Source of the DNA: Planctomycetaceae bacterium
GTDB lineage: Bacteria; Planctomycetota; Planctomycetia; Pirellulales; JAEUIK01
Assembly (NCBI GenBank): GCA_016793185.1
Contig: JAEUIK010000038.1
Coordinates: 1-5,688, forward strand
DNA length: 5,688 nucleotides
Reading direction: 5' to 3'
This document shows, in pieces, positions 5,577 to 5,688 of the stretch. The notes under the pieces were generated by a model. The model was not told the DNA's origin and did not search any database. It saw only the letters and a program-made list of their open reading frames with translations. The stretch's first letter is position 1, and each line of letters opens with the position of its first letter. Both the position numbers and the translations under genes were made by a program.

Positions 5577-5584
5577 ACCTGCCC

Positions 5585-5688
5585 ATGAGCACTTCCGTCG
5601 CGACCGCCAATGTGGTCTTGCGCGTTTCGCACGACGAGGCGCAGGCCATCGTCGAGGGACTGCAGATGCTGCTGAATTGCCGGCGATT
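5585..5688 (+). CDS. Unrecognised protein, N-terminal 34 residues (3' end outside window)
   Basis: ATG 5585 opens a frame without stops to the end of the window, 34 full codons. The visible protein begins MSTSVATANVVLRVSHDEAQ and continues with an amphipathic helical stretch rich in Ala, Leu and Glu ending LLNCRR. There is no signal peptide, membrane segment or motif that I recognise. The pattern of a short beta strand (VVLRVS) followed by a helix is too little for a family call. A strong ribosome site and same-strand placement support the start. It has its own leader with promoter-like elements, so it may not belong functionally with the lpx genes. Confidence 0.6.
   Translation, partial: MSTSVATANVVLRVSHDEAQAIVEGLQMLLNCRR

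Larger units (their letters stand above)
5480..5584 (+). other. Leader between lpxI and the last gene
   Basis: These 105 non-coding bases hold, in order, the inverted repeat at 5494-5509, a -10-like TATGAT at 5511-5516, two overlapping 10-base palindromes (5544-5553 and 5552-5561) and a ribosome site at 5571-5576. The density of symmetric elements and the clear -10-like hexamer suggest that a new transcript begins here and that the lpxI transcript may end here. Confidence 0.5.

Noticed and set aside
5112..5588. A plus-strand frame overlapping the lpxI end and the following leader
   Set aside because: It is a Ser/Pro/Arg-rich out-of-frame reading of lpxI and runs through the leader elements; there is no domain signal.
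4595..5632. Minus-strand frame opposite lpxI (345 codons)
   Set aside because: Composition is His/Gly/Asp-rich and it covers a clearly identified lpxI; no support as a gene.
1..5688. Search for mobile elements, CRISPR arrays, tRNA/rRNA genes, toxin-antitoxin or defence modules
   Set aside because: Nearly all the window is occupied by same-strand housekeeping genes of uniform composition; I saw no transposase, regular spaced repeats, cloverleaf sequence or defence-type domain.

Overview
This window holds a compact, entirely plus-strand run of envelope and isoprenoid housekeeping genes: the 3' end of dxr, rseP, a HAD-family hydrolase, lpxD, lpxI, and the first 34 codons of an unrecognised gene. 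The DNA is GC-rich. An LPS-making (diderm) bacterium is certain from lpxD and lpxI. An RseP of about 700 residues with four PDZ-like modules, LpxI in place of LpxH, and dxr directly fused in overlap to rseP all suggest the Planctomycetota (perhaps a Pirellulales-type genome). That placement is inference, since no marker gene is present.

Layout. Positions 1-503 encode the C-terminal part of DXP reductoisomerase, whose last 37 bases overlap rseP (467-2593). The rseP stop overlaps the GTG start that I prefer for a REG-2/HDHD3-like HAD hydrolase (2581-3315). These three genes are almost certainly translationally coupled. A 135-base leader (3316-3450) with palindromes and a weak promoter candidate precedes lpxD (3451-4527). 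A 49-base gap with a GC-rich hairpin over the lpxD stop leads into lpxI (4577-5479). A 105-base leader (5480-5584), with an inverted repeat beside a good -10-like hexamer and a clear Shine-Dalgarno, introduces the last gene at 5585, which runs off the window.

How the genes fit together. Dxr commits carbon to the MEP pathway, which supplies the isoprenoid lipid carrier for cell-wall and O-antigen precursors. RseP is the intramembrane site-2 protease that controls envelope-stress signalling. LpxD adds the second acyl chain (N-acylation) to the lipid A precursor, and LpxI cleaves the resulting UDP-2,3-diacylglucosamine to lipid X and UMP, so these two neighbours catalyse consecutive steps. The order dxr - rseP - lpxD matches the classic proteobacterial dxr-uppS-cdsA-rseP-bamA-skp-lpxD-fabZ-lpxA-lpxB cluster with the intervening genes missing, a HAD gene in the bamA/skp position and lpxI after lpxD.

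I found no mobile element, CRISPR array, RNA gene or convincing new system. The points most worth a second look are the four-PDZ RseP, the absence from LpxD of the usual uridine-binding F-x-x-N-x-x-Y residues, the altered nucleophile motif of the HAD protein, and the palindromic elements in the two non-coding leaders.
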